64,000 bases of DNA from Paenibacillus planticolens (GTDB taxonomy: Bacteria > Bacillota > Bacilli > Paenibacillales > NBRC-103111). The stretch spans positions 186,001 to 250,000 of the forward strand of contig NZ_WHNZ01000039.1 in the NCBI RefSeq assembly GCF_013141725.1. Direction: 5' to 3'. Below the pieces are notes generated by a model. That model made no database searches, was not told where the DNA came from, and saw only the letters and a program-made list of their open reading frames with translations. How positions within the stretch are numbered: position 1 is the stretch's first letter; each line of letters opens with the position of its first letter. Below are positions 19,234-28,676 of the stretch, one piece after another. Position numbers and translations under genes: made by a program.

Positions 19234-20868
19234 TTATGACGACGGCTGATTTCCCTTATTCTGCCCGCGAAAAACATTCGGCACAGTCCCCGTGTGCGCC
19301 TTGAACAGCTTCCCGAAATAATTTTTATTCTCGTAGCCCAGCATATCGGCGATTTGTTCCACGGTTTTATCCGTGATTTCCAATAACTCCTTCGCCTTCT
19401 CCATCTTCATCCTCGTCACATACTCAACGAAATTCTCACCGGTTTCCTTCTTGAAAAGCCGGCTTAAATAGCTCGGATGGAGGTGCAAATGCGCCGCTGC
19501 ATCTTCGAGCGATATTTTCATATGCAAATGATTATAGACGAAGCGCTGGCACTCCAAAATCTCCCGGTTGTGCGATTCGCGGTACACCTTCCCCGCCCAT
19601 TGAATCGCCTGCTGCAAATAATCCTTCAGCCACAGCTCCAGCTCTCTCACAGACGACAGCTCATGCACATCATGATGCAAAAGCTCGGAAGAGAACGTCG
19701 ACTGGTAATGCTGCAGCGATTTCAGCCGCATGCGAACGTCGAGTATCATCTTCAGCAGCCATTCCTTCACTTCCATCGGACGGAACCGGTGATATTGGAT
19801 GAAATCAATCCACTTCGAGACGTACATATCGATCAAATCCGACCGCTCATCGAACACGACACTTCGGAACTCCTCCAGCGTCTGAGCATATTCCGCAAGC
19901 AGCAGCCCTCCGTCTCCGAAACCTTCCCGGACATGCTCCAACTTCACGACGGTGCTCTCCGGCAGGTAAAAACGCAAGCTTCTCGCTTCCACCATCCGAA
20001 TCAGCTGATCCTTCAAAGCACGCACATCCTTGGCAGGGCTTCCCGTTATGAACGAAAATGACACCTTCGCAAACTGCTGCAAGCAGCTTTGCAGATGACG
20101 CAGCGTCTGCTCAACCTTCTGGCTGTTGTTCACATGCATGCTGCCGTATTGCGGGAACAGCAAAATAACCTCGCCCGTATCATACGTGAACAGTGTCGTC
20201 TCCTTCTGGTCGACAAGCAGCTCTTCAATAATATTTTGAATCGTATACTCAAATAAATCCTTCGTCTGGAAACGCTGATTCGCCTCCTTCACCCGATTGA
20301 CATAACCGAATACCGGCAGCACGCCGTGCTGTCCCAGGCGAAGGCCGAAGCCTTCCGCTTGCTGGCTCCACTCCTCCGAATCGAACAACGGCTCATTGAT
20401 GGTACTCCGGATAAAATGGCGCTTGGACGAGCTTCGGTGCTGCGCGGCCTCCTTCTCAAGCTTGCGGCTTTTGGAGAGCACGTGATTCTCGGCGTCAAGC
20501 TGCTCCTTTAATCTGCCGAGCACCTCGGAGATGTTGCTGATATTCATCGTTTCTTTCAGAATATATTCGCTTACCGAAAGCTTCATGGCTTTCTGGGCAT
20601 AGTGAAAATCATCGTGACAAGACAGGATGACCGCCTTCACGTGAGGATCGCCATCGCGGAGAGAGCGGATCAGATCCAGCCCGTTCATTTCCGGCATGCC
20701 GATATCGCTGATCAGCACATCGGTCTTCGCCCGCCGTCCAGCCTCCAGGGCTTCCAGCGGATTTTCGAATGCTCCCGCCAAGCGGAAGCCCAGTTCTCCC
20801 CATTTAATCGCTGAACTTAAAAATTCAAGTACTGGTAAATCATCATCGACAATTATGACTGTATACAT
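19234..20868 (-). CDS. YesN-type response regulator with AraC output domain
   Basis: 544 residues; GGAGGG before ATG 20868, only 2 bases after the kinase stop. Receiver MYTVIIVDDD with phospho-acceptor D55 (ISDIGMP); AraC helix-turn-helix near 435-530 (LEDAAAHLHLHPSYLSRLF; GYENKNYFGKLF). It is clearly paralogous over its whole length to the regulator at 4504-6093. The shared SYxSRLFKKETGE helix suggests similar DNA targets, so cross-regulation between modules is possible. Confidence 0.92.
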   Translation of the reverse strand: MYTVIIVDDDLPVLEFLSSAIKWGELGFRLAGAFENPLEALEAGRRAKTDVLISDIGMPEMNGLDLIRSLRDGDPHVKAVILSCHDDFHYAQKAMKLSVSEYILKETMNISNISEVLGRLKEQLDAENHVLSKSRKLEKEAAQHRSSSKRHFIRSTINEPLFDSEEWSQQAEGFGLRLGQHGVLPVFGYVNRVKEANQRFQTKDLFEYTIQNIIEELLVDQKETTLFTYDTGEVILLFPQYGSMHVNNSQKVEQTLRHLQSCLQQFAKVSFSFITGSPAKDVRALKDQLIRMVEARSLRFYLPESTVVKLEHVREGFGDGGLLLAEYAQTLEEFRSVVFDERSDLIDMYVSKWIDFIQYHRFRPMEVKEWLLKMILDVRMRLKSLQHYQSTFSSELLHHDVHELSSVRELELWLKDYLQQAIQWAGKVYRESHNREILECQRFVYNHLHMKISLEDAAAHLHLHPSYLSRLFKKETGENFVEYVTRMKMEKAKELLEITDKTVEQIADMLGYENKNYFGKLFKAHTGTVPNVFRGQNKGNQPSS

Positions 20869-20870
20869 GC

Positions 20871-22658
20871 CTAGCCCTCCTTTCCTACCTGCTGCGGAAA
20901 GCGCAGCACGATGATCGTCCCCTGATCCGGCCCGCTTGCGATTTCATAATCGAAACGATGACTGTAGATGATCCGAAGGCGTTCTAATACATTGTTCAAA
21001 CCGATGCCCGACAAGGACGGACTTCGTGAAGCATGGCGATGCTGCGCCGGCACGTTCACAAGATGTTTGCGAAGATCCTCCAAACGTTCCTCGGTCATGC
21101 CGACACCCGAGTCCCTTACCTCCAGTTGGAGCCGTCCGTCCTCGCAGATCCTGGAGGCAATCGTAATTTCGCCTGGTTTGCTTTTTAACCCGTGGATATA
21201 AGCATTCTCGATAAGCGGTTGCAACAATAACCGCGGGACCTCTATCAAAAGCGTGTCTGAGGCCGCAGTAATGCGGAGGTTGACCCGGTCTCCGTGCCTG
21301 GAGTTCAGGAGTCGAACATAATGCTCGTTAATTTCAATCTCCTCGTGCAGCGGAATATATTCATTGTTGCGATTGATGGTCATCCGCAAGAGCGAAGACA
21401 GGGAAGAGATCAGCTCCGCGTTCTCCGAGTCGCCCTTCATCATAATTTTCAAGCGGATGGAATTCAGCACGTTAAACAAAAAATGCGGATTAATCTGCGC
21501 CTGCAGCATCGCAAGCTCGGCCATGCGCTTGAGCTCCTGCTCGCGGCGGTTTTCTTCCAGCATCAGCTCAATACGGTCAATCATACGGTCGAACACATAG
21601 CCAAGCCGTCCTACTTCATCCACACCGCTAATGTTGGAGCGTTCGCCAAGCTGACCGGATTCGATCCGGACGACCGTTTGGACAAGCCGCGCGATCGGTT
21701 TTGTGAGCGTACGCACCATATAGAGCAGAATAACGGCAAATAAGATCAAGAAAAATAGCTGAATGAGAAAATCCGTTTTCCGGAACGATTCGATTTTCTG
21801 TGCGGCTGTTTTATAAGGGCTCATGTTGACAAGCTGCCACTCCGAGGTCACATGGCTGCTTAGCAGAATATAATCTTCCCCTTCAACTTTCACAAAAGAG
21901 GAGCCGTCCTCCTTCGGAAGCTGATCATAATAAGGAAAAATCGTTCCGATTGTAGTAGAGTCTTTATCTACCAAAATACGCCCCTGCTCATCGATGATGA
22001 CCATAGATTCATTATTATGATATTGACTAAACAGATCTTGAAGGCTTTTCGGCTCTAGTCCGACAATGACATAACCATACGTCGTATCGTTCTTGCGCAG
22101 CGGCTTGGCTGCTGACAGCAGGTACGGCTGGTTGGTCGATTTACTGTAGTTGGGCTCCGCCCCAATCCACTTGACATTATAGCCGGACACTTGCTCCACA
22201 GCGCTAAACCAGTCTTTTTTCAGAAAATCAGTCGGATTAAAAGAGAAAGTCGTATAGGATGCAACGTATTCATGATTGGGCAGCAGCACCGTCACATTCA
22301 GATTGCCGAAGGAATCGATCACCGTCGACATTCTTTTGGCAATCGTCTGTTTGTATTGCAAAACATCTCCCTTATCTGTTCCCTCATTCGCTCTGCCTAA
22401 TTCCCGGATGGACGGCTGCAGCTCCTCGTCGAATTGAATGAAATTCATGACATAAATCATATTTTTCATTTGGGTATCAACGATTTGACTTACGATCCGC
22501 ATCGATTCGCGTGACGAGTCCGTGACCTGCGATCTGACCGCATCCCGTGTAAACAAGCTGGACACATTCATGGAAACAAGCGATGGCAGAACGAGACATA
22601 CCAGAATCGTCAGCACCAATTTATTGCGTAATGATAACCTGCGAAGCCATCCCGGCAC
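20871..22658 (-). CDS. YesM-type sensor histidine kinase
   Basis: 595 residues from GTG 22658 behind GGCAGGAG. Membrane segments about 13-34 and 297-316, extracellular Cache-like region between, HAMP about 316-370, phospho-acceptor H392 in QINPHFLFN, ATPase domain with ENAYIHGL and GVGMTEE. Partner of the next regulator and paralogue of the kinase at 6086-7888. The signal is probably sugar related, inferred from context. Confidence 0.92.
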   Translation of the reverse strand: MPGWLRRLSLRNKLVLTILVCLVLPSLVSMNVSSLFTRDAVRSQVTDSSRESMRIVSQIVDTQMKNMIYVMNFIQFDEELQPSIRELGRANEGTDKGDVLQYKQTIAKRMSTVIDSFGNLNVTVLLPNHEYVASYTTFSFNPTDFLKKDWFSAVEQVSGYNVKWIGAEPNYSKSTNQPYLLSAAKPLRKNDTTYGYVIVGLEPKSLQDLFSQYHNNESMVIIDEQGRILVDKDSTTIGTIFPYYDQLPKEDGSSFVKVEGEDYILLSSHVTSEWQLVNMSPYKTAAQKIESFRKTDFLIQLFFLILFAVILLYMVRTLTKPIARLVQTVVRIESGQLGERSNISGVDEVGRLGYVFDRMIDRIELMLEENRREQELKRMAELAMLQAQINPHFLFNVLNSIRLKIMMKGDSENAELISSLSSLLRMTINRNNEYIPLHEEIEINEHYVRLLNSRHGDRVNLRITAASDTLLIEVPRLLLQPLIENAYIHGLKSKPGEITIASRICEDGRLQLEVRDSGVGMTEERLEDLRKHLVNVPAQHRHASRSPSLSGIGLNNVLERLRIIYSHRFDYEIASGPDQGTIIVLRFPQQVGKEG

Positions 22659-22770
22659 TGCGCTCTCCTGCCTTTCAGACGCACCTTTGAAAATGGGAAA
22701 AAGAGGAGCCTAAGGCCTCCTCTTTTCATTATACCAATAACGATGCTAGATTCGTTACTTTCGTTACTAC

Positions 22771-24129
22771 TTATTTCGCGTTGCTTTTACGAATATCTTC
22801 GATCTTCGCTTTAGCCGTTGAAATAGTTTTCTCCAAATCCTGCTTGCCTGTCAAGAACAGCTCAACTTGTGTTAAGTATTCTTTCTCTTGTTGCAGCGCG
22901 TACGTTGGAGGAACAACCAATTTCGTTGCTTTGTTAACTTTCAAGGTTGCAAGCAAGGAAGCTTTGTCGATCATAGCAACTTGTTCCGGTTTGCCGCTTT
23001 TTAGAATCGCGTCAACGTTTTTCTCAACATCGGCTTTTTTCCAACCGGAGAAGAACAGACCTTGCGTTTGAATACCTTCCGTTGTGTACCATTTTACGAA
23101 GTCATAAGCCGCTTGCTTGTTTTTGGAGTTTGCAGCTACGCCCATGAAGTCAGCGCCTACTTCTGTCAAACCGTTTTGATCTTTAGCATCATACTTCGGA
23201 TACGGAGCGAATACGGTTTTGAACTTCGCGTTTTGCGCCAGCTCTCCGACCATCCAGTTGCCTGTTGCCAACATCGCTGTTTTACCGCCGTAGAACACAT
23301 CACGGTAAGCCATTTTTTGCGATACGACTTCAAAGTAAGGAACGGATGTTTTATCTACGTTCTCCAATTTGTTTCTCAAATCAAGGGAGTAACGAACTTT
23401 TGGATTGTCAATGTTTTGCGTGCCGTCGGATTTCACCAAGTATGGGTTTTCCATATCATTGTTCAAAGCCAGAAGCGCGTAGTCTTTCCAGTTGTGGAAA
23501 TAGGAACCGTATTGCTTGGCGGCGCCTTCGCCTTTTGTCAGCTTTTTCGCATATTCCGCATACTGATCCCATGTCCATTCTGTTGGAACCGGAAGCTTCG
23601 CTTCATCTAATTTGTCTTTGTTCAACAGGACGAACCATTCAATCATTTTACCAGGCAGGGCATAGTATTTACCATTGACTACCGGATCAAGTTTATATTC
23701 GTCTTTAACGACAATGTTATCTTTTTTAAGGTAATCATCAAGCGGTTCCAAGATTCCTGCGCCAACGCGTTGAGCGAAATCGGATGCGCTGGAGTACATC
23801 ACAACGTCCATTTGCTCGCCGGAAGCTGCCAGAAGGTCAAGCTTTTTCATCCCTTCTTGGGAATCGCCTTTCTCGGACATGCTTTCATAGACGACTTTTA
23901 CATTCGGGTGGGTTTTGTTATAAGCCTCAACCGTTGCATTCCAGTTCCCTTGCGCTTCCGTATACCAAGCTTGAACTTTAATTGTAACCGGAGCTTTCGT
24001 TCCGCCTGCAGCGCTGCCGCTATTCGTTGCTGCCGGTGATGCCGGTGTTTCGCTTTTATTGCTGCCGCAGCCTGCAAGTGCAGTACTGATGGCTAGTACA
24101 CCGCTTAATACTAATAAACTCTTTTTCAT
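22771..24129 (-). CDS. Sugar ABC transporter substrate-binding lipoprotein (family 1)
   Basis: 452 residues. Signal with lipobox ALAGC, then a Ser/Ala/Thr linker and a MalE-like fold (VKVVYESMSEKGDS; MLATGNWMVGELA). GGAGGGG precedes ATG 24129. A 124-base gap separates it from the permease, as in the first module. Paralogue of 8018-9379 with shared motifs such as LDDYL, KLTKGEG, KQYG and HNWKDY/HTWKDY. Confidence 0.92.
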   Translation of the reverse strand: MKKSLLVLSGVLAISTALAGCGSNKSETPASPAATNSGSAAGGTKAPVTIKVQAWYTEAQGNWNATVEAYNKTHPNVKVVYESMSEKGDSQEGMKKLDLLAASGEQMDVVMYSSASDFAQRVGAGILEPLDDYLKKDNIVVKDEYKLDPVVNGKYYALPGKMIEWFVLLNKDKLDEAKLPVPTEWTWDQYAEYAKKLTKGEGAAKQYGSYFHNWKDYALLALNNDMENPYLVKSDGTQNIDNPKVRYSLDLRNKLENVDKTSVPYFEVVSQKMAYRDVFYGGKTAMLATGNWMVGELAQNAKFKTVFAPYPKYDAKDQNGLTEVGADFMGVAANSKNKQAAYDFVKWYTTEGIQTQGLFFSGWKKADVEKNVDAILKSGKPEQVAMIDKASLLATLKVNKATKLVVPPTYALQQEKEYLTQVELFLTGKQDLEKTISTAKAKIEDIRKSNAK

Positions 24130-24253
24130 AGGAACCCCTCCAAGTAAGCATTGTTTTGTTTGAAAACCTTTACATGACCGATCGTATCAAACTTACGATG
24201 AGCACACGAGGCACTATTTTAACCTCATGCACTCATATTTTGACTTTTCCTGC

Positions 24254-25081
24254 TTAGCCCTTAACGCCGCCCATCGAAATACCTTCGATAACTTGCTTTT
24301 GACCAATGATGAAAATAATCAAGAGCGGTACGATCGCCGATACGGATGCAGCCATGATCAGAGAGTAGAACTCGCCGTTCAAATCGGCAAAAGACCGGAT
24401 ACCAAGCGGAAGTGTGAACAAATCTTTGGTTCTTAAGAAAATCAATGGATTCTGGTAATCGTTCCATGTCCAGATAAAACGCAGAATCGCATACGTAGCA
24501 ATGGCCGGACGCACAAGCGGCGTACAAATGGACCAGAAAATCCTCAAATGGCCTGCACCGTCGATCCGCGCCGACTCCATGTACTCATCATGAATACCAA
24601 GATAAAACTGACGAAGCATGAATGTTCCCAGAACGCTGAAGGAGCCTAACATAATCAAACCCAAGTGGCTGTCAAACAAGCCGATCCAACGGAACAGCAG
24701 GAACTGCGGAACGAGAATCGCTTGGCTGGGAATCATGTAGATGGCCAAAATGAGTACGAATAGTCCGTTACGTCCGCGGAATTTGATTTTCGAGAAGGCG
24801 TAAGCCGCCATCGATGAAAGCAGGACCGATAACGCCGTCGTTAACACCGTAACCTTAATGGAGTTCCAGTAATACAGGGAGAATTTCGTTTCCCAAACCG
24901 CTTTATAGTTTTCAATTATATTCCAATGCTGCGGTATCCACTGAATCGGATAGACGAACACGTCGGCTTCCGGCTTCATCGAAGCGGATATCATCCAGAG
25001 GAACGGCGACATAAATAGTAAGCCAACTGCAAGCATTAGTAATGTAAGGAGAATTTTTTTGAAATTTTGATACTTGTCCAT
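24254..25081 (-). CDS. Carbohydrate ABC transporter permease (MalG type)
   Basis: 275 residues, GGAGG before ATG 25081. Six membrane segments; EAA loop SARIDGAGHLRI. Long identical stretches with the permease at 9489-10322 (for example FIWTWNDYQNPLIFLR) show recent paralogy. It follows the MalF-type gene by 19 bases. Confidence 0.93.
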   Translation of the reverse strand: MDKYQNFKKILLTLLMLAVGLLFMSPFLWMISASMKPEADVFVYPIQWIPQHWNIIENYKAVWETKFSLYYWNSIKVTVLTTALSVLLSSMAAYAFSKIKFRGRNGLFVLILAIYMIPSQAILVPQFLLFRWIGLFDSHLGLIMLGSFSVLGTFMLRQFYLGIHDEYMESARIDGAGHLRIFWSICTPLVRPAIATYAILRFIWTWNDYQNPLIFLRTKDLFTLPLGIRSFADLNGEFYSLIMAASVSAIVPLLIIFIIGQKQVIEGISMGGVKG

Positions 25082-25100
25082 CGGGAATTCCTCCTTCTCT

Positions 25101-26045
25101 TTAGTAGTTCACCCATTTACGTTGTCCGATCCATTGCACCAGTGTAATCAGAAGCACAAGCACCACAAGTACAATCGCCATAGCGGAAGCGTAGCCGGAT
25201 TGCAGGTTGATGAAGGCTGTTTCATATAAGCGGTAAACGACCACGCTCGTGGAGTTCGCCGGACCGCCCCCGGTGAGGACAGAAATAACGTCAAACACTT
25301 TAAATGTACCGATAATCCCCGTTACAAGCAGGAAGAATGTCGTTGGCGACAAGAGCGGCACCGTGATGCTCATGAACTGTTTAAACTTCGATGCTCCGTC
25401 AATGTCCGCGGCCTCGTAGAGATCTTTCGGAATCGACTGCAAGCCGGCCATGAAAATAATCATGTTATAACCGATAGAGATCCAAATCATAAGTCCCATT
25501 ACGCAGTATAAAGCAACATCCGGATCAGCCAGCCATTTTGGCGGATTGGCGAAGCCCATGTTCATCAGAATTTGGTTAATCGGCCCGTACGTCGGATGAA
25601 ATAATACTTGAAACACAATAGCTACGGCAACAACGTTGGAAATGTAAGGAATGAAGTAAACAACCTTAAAAAAGTCTTTCAAATAAATCTTTTTATCGAT
25701 AAGGACCGCCAAAACAAGCGAGAAAATTAAGGTTAAAGGAACGACAATCATTAAAATCATGTTGTTCTTAAGGGAGGATAGGAAGACTGTATCTTTAAAG
25801 AGCTTAATAAAGTTATCTAAGCCGAGAAATTTCACCTTGGAAAAACCGGCAACAAAGTTCCAGTCGGTGAAGCTGAGGAAGAAGGAAGCTATAATTGGAA
25901 ATAACGTAAAGACAAATAGTCCGAGTACCATCGGAGCCACGAACGCATAGCCGGTCAGGTCCTCACGTATTTGCTGCGCCGAACTTTTCCGTTTCACTTT
26001 GGTGGCTGAAAGGGTGCTCGAATGTGTATGTGTATTGTTGGCCAT
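25101..26045 (-). CDS. Carbohydrate ABC transporter permease (MalF type)
   Basis: 314 residues, GGGGTGA before ATG 26045. N-terminal cytoplasmic tail rich in His/Thr/Ser, then six membrane segments; EAA loop AADIDGASKFKQF. First gene of the second module, paralogous to 10339-11262. An inverted repeat lies upstream. Confidence 0.93.
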   Translation of the reverse strand: MANNTHTHSSTLSATKVKRKSSAQQIREDLTGYAFVAPMVLGLFVFTLFPIIASFFLSFTDWNFVAGFSKVKFLGLDNFIKLFKDTVFLSSLKNNMILMIVVPLTLIFSLVLAVLIDKKIYLKDFFKVVYFIPYISNVVAVAIVFQVLFHPTYGPINQILMNMGFANPPKWLADPDVALYCVMGLMIWISIGYNMIIFMAGLQSIPKDLYEAADIDGASKFKQFMSITVPLLSPTTFFLLVTGIIGTFKVFDVISVLTGGGPANSTSVVVYRLYETAFINLQSGYASAMAIVLVVLVLLITLVQWIGQRKWVNY

Positions 26046-26115
26046 CTATTATTCACCCCATATGTTGTATTTTCTATAGTCTACCCTGCGAGGGCAAATC
26101 GGGTAAGTCAAATAA

Positions 26116-26133
26116 TTTACTCGTTTGAGTAAA
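26116..26133. promoter_or_regulatory. Inverted repeat upstream of second sugar ABC operon
   Basis: TTTACTC and GAGTAAA arms around GTTT form a perfect 7-base inverted repeat 71 bases before the MalF-type start. It directly follows an AGTCAAATAATT stretch that recurs near other genes of the region. Could be a regulator site; identity unknown. Confidence 0.4.
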
Positions 26134-26170
26134 ATTTTAACCTGCGGGGAGACTTCCATTCCGCCAAACG

Positions 26171-26206
26171 GCAAAAATCCGCTAAGCCGTAACGGCCTAC
26201 CGGATA
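26171..26206 (-). terminator. Terminator after DEAD-box helicase gene
   Basis: Minus-strand hairpin from ATCCGGTAGGCCG to CGGCTTAGCGGAT followed by TTTTG, 10 bases after the helicase stop. Ends the helicase transcript before the ABC operon promoter region. Confidence 0.65.
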
Positions 26207-26214
26207 TTCTCCCC

Positions 26215-27660
26215 TTACTTATTTGCTTCATGCACTTTCAGCAGCTTCCCTTTGATCGTGGTATTTTTCATGATTTTGAGCACCATAGGGCCTTTGCCGT
26301 TCAGAATATCGACATACGAAACGTTGTCCTGAATCGTTATGATCCCGATATCCGCGGCCGTCACGCCTTCAATTTTGGCCAGCGTCCCGACAAAGTCGAC
26401 CGCCCGAATCTTCTTCTTTTTCCCGCCGTTAAAATAGAGCTTCATGATGCCCTTGTTCAACTGGTCGCTTCTGTCCCGCTTGATCACTGGCGTCGCCTGC
26501 ATTTTCCGGTCAAAAGCTGGCTGGCCGTGAGCGACTTCCTCTTCCGTTGGAGCCTCTTTGCGCGGAATTTCAAAGCCAAGGTAGTATTCAATTTCCCCCA
26601 GATACCTCATCTCATTCGGCGTGACGAAAGTAATGGCTTTGCCGGTCTTGCCTGCCCGGCCGGTTCTTCCGATCCGGTGGACATAGCTTTCCTTCTCCAT
26701 CGGAAGATCATAGTTAATGACGTGAGTAATATCCTCCACATCGATGCCCCGCGCCGCAACATCCGTCGCGACCAAGAAACGGAACTCGCCTCTCTTGAAC
26801 GCGTTCATGACTAGGAAACGATCGTCCTGCACCATGCCGCCGTGAATTTTATCGCATGGATACTCCAAGAAATCCAACTCCCGGTATAAGTGATCCACAT
26901 GTTCTTGCGTCCTGCAAAAAATGATGCAATTATCAGGATTCTCGGTCACAAAGACATCCTTAAGCACATTAAATTTCTCTGCTTCCTTGACCGTGATCAG
27001 CGAGTGCTCAATTTGCACTTTGGCTTCTTCCGGCGTGTGAATTTCAATATCGATCGGGTTATGCATATACCGGTGACACAACTGCTCCACATCTTGCGGA
27101 AGTGTCGCTGAAAATAACATCGTCATACGGTCCGTCGGGACCTCATCGATAATCGCTCCCACCTGCTCAATGAAGCCCATCCGCAGCATCTCATCCGCTT
27201 CATCGATGACGAGCATCTTCACCTTCTCCAGATCCAGCGTCCCCTTCTGAATATGATCCAGCACCCGCCCCGGTGTGCCCACGACCACATGGCACTTCTG
27301 ATGCAGCTCCAGCTTCTGTCTGGCAAAAGGCTGCTTGCCGTACAGCGCCACCGCTTTAATCCGCTTGAACCGCCCGATGTTCGTCATATCCTGCTTCACT
27401 TGATCCGCGAGCTCTCTTGTCGGTGTCAGGATCAGCGCTTGCGGCCGATTCTCTTCCCACTCGGCCAGCTCGCAAATCGGGATGCCGAACGCCGCCGTCT
27501 TCCCGCTTCCCGTGCGCGACTTCACCGTGAGATCTTTCTCCTGAAGCGCGATCGGAATCACTTCATGCTGGACATCGGTCGGTTGCTCATAGCCTAAACT
27601 CTCCAGCGCCCGGAGAATATCCCCGCTCAATTGATAATCTGTAAAACTTCTTAATGCCAC
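26215..27660 (-). CDS. dbpA: DEAD-box RNA helicase, DbpA/YxiN type
   Basis: 481 residues from GTG 27660 (GGGGAG 7 bases upstream); a longer reading to 27699 adds a tail unlike the family. Motifs in order: Q-motif region, SRTGSGKT (I), PTRELA (Ia), TPGR (Ib), DEAD (II), SAT (III), DVAARGID (V), HRIGRTGR (VI). Residues about 405-481 match the DbpA RNA-binding domain (RAVDFVGTLAKIEGVTAADIG). B. subtilis YxiN is about 479 residues and acts on 23S rRNA hairpin 92 in large-subunit assembly. Single-gene unit. Confidence 0.93.
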   Translation of the reverse strand: MALRSFTDYQLSGDILRALESLGYEQPTDVQHEVIPIALQEKDLTVKSRTGSGKTAAFGIPICELAEWEENRPQALILTPTRELADQVKQDMTNIGRFKRIKAVALYGKQPFARQKLELHQKCHVVVGTPGRVLDHIQKGTLDLEKVKMLVIDEADEMLRMGFIEQVGAIIDEVPTDRMTMLFSATLPQDVEQLCHRYMHNPIDIEIHTPEEAKVQIEHSLITVKEAEKFNVLKDVFVTENPDNCIIFCRTQEHVDHLYRELDFLEYPCDKIHGGMVQDDRFLVMNAFKRGEFRFLVATDVAARGIDVEDITHVINYDLPMEKESYVHRIGRTGRAGKTGKAITFVTPNEMRYLGEIEYYLGFEIPRKEAPTEEEVAHGQPAFDRKMQATPVIKRDRSDQLNKGIMKLYFNGGKKKKIRAVDFVGTLAKIEGVTAADIGIITIQDNVSYVDILNGKGPMVLKIMKNTTIKGKLLKVHEANK

Positions 27661-27717
27661 TAAATAACTCCCCTTCTCACACCACATTCTTTCCTCCAAC
27701 TATCTCATAAACCTGAC

Positions 27718-27766
27718 AAAAAAACCATCTGTAGCGGCTGCGAACGCCAAAACGGATGGTTTTTTA
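27718..27766. terminator. Terminator between esterase and helicase genes
   Basis: Stem AACCATC(T)GT / ACGGATGGTT with A-tracts on one side and T-tracts on the other in both directions. For minus-strand transcription it ends the iron-uptake operon 16 bases after the esterase stop. Confidence 0.85.
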
Positions 27767-27782
27767 CATAAAGACCTACTCT

Positions 27783-28649
27783 TTATCTTATCCAACGTAA
27801 CGCGCGGCTTACAAGCGCGGGAAGCACGGAAACATGCCCTTCCCCCGCAAATTCGTGAAAACCCGCATCCAGCTTGTTCCGGGACATCTGGGCCAATCGC
27901 TCATAAAGCTCTTGAGCATTCGCAACCATGTTGCTCGGGTGTGCGCCCTCAAGCTCTCCAACCGCGATCAGCAGGTTATGCTTCGTATCGGCGTGCTCCA
28001 AATAGGAGCGAAACTGCTCCTCCTGCTCCCGCAGCAAGGCTTTATTCCAATGTATGGAGGGGCTTCCGGCCACATACGTTTGAAAAGCCTGAGGCCTTGT
28101 AAACAAAGTTTGAAGCACGAAGAGGCCGCCTAACGAATGCCCGAAAATCGCCTGACGGCTTGAATCAATCGCATAATGACGCTCGATGTCCGGCTTTAGC
28201 TCATGCTCAATGAAATCTCTGAAGGCATCCGCTCCACCTACCTCCGGCCATACGTGATTCTCGTTTCTAACCGGCAAAGCTTCAAGCACTTCTTTAGGCG
28301 TCGGCATCGTGAAATCATAAGACCGCGAAGGGTCAAACGGCTCATCGGTCGGATAGCCGATGCCCACGATGACAGCCGGGTGAACGCCTGTCTTTTCCGG
28401 CCTGCGCGCTTGCACGCGCATCGCTTCCACCATCGTAGCGAACATAGCGTTGGCATCGAGCAGATAGATGACCGGAAAACCCTGCGGCGGCGGCTCCTGT
28501 GCAGGTGCCGCTGCATAGATTTGATAAGTCCGCTTGCAAACCTCACTGTGCAGGAGATATTGTTCCGTGTTCCGCATTGAAAAAGGCTGTCGTGCCCCCT
28601 CGTCGGAACCGGCGTCTATATATGAAGAGATTGAATCGATACGGGGCAT
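27783..28649 (-). CDS. Alpha/beta hydrolase, esterase D/IroE-like, probable siderophore esterase
   Basis: 288 residues, GAGGT before ATG 28649. Nucleophile elbow GHSLGG with S172, likely catalytic H272 in GEGHVS, and the PVIYLLDANAMF strand typical of the Esterase_D family (PF00756). Relatives such as IroE, Fes and BesA open trilactone siderophores in the cytoplasm to free iron. Position as last gene of a Fur-box operon with FecCD permeases supports that role, but a general carboxylesterase cannot be excluded from sequence alone. Confidence 0.85.
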   Translation of the reverse strand: MPRIDSISSYIDAGSDEGARQPFSMRNTEQYLLHSEVCKRTYQIYAAAPAQEPPPQGFPVIYLLDANAMFATMVEAMRVQARRPEKTGVHPAVIVGIGYPTDEPFDPSRSYDFTMPTPKEVLEALPVRNENHVWPEVGGADAFRDFIEHELKPDIERHYAIDSSRQAIFGHSLGGLFVLQTLFTRPQAFQTYVAGSPSIHWNKALLREQEEQFRSYLEHADTKHNLLIAVGELEGAHPSNMVANAQELYERLAQMSRNKLDAGFHEFAGEGHVSVLPALVSRALRWIR

Positions 28650-28676
28650 TTGGCTACCTCTTTTCCCTTTATTTGA

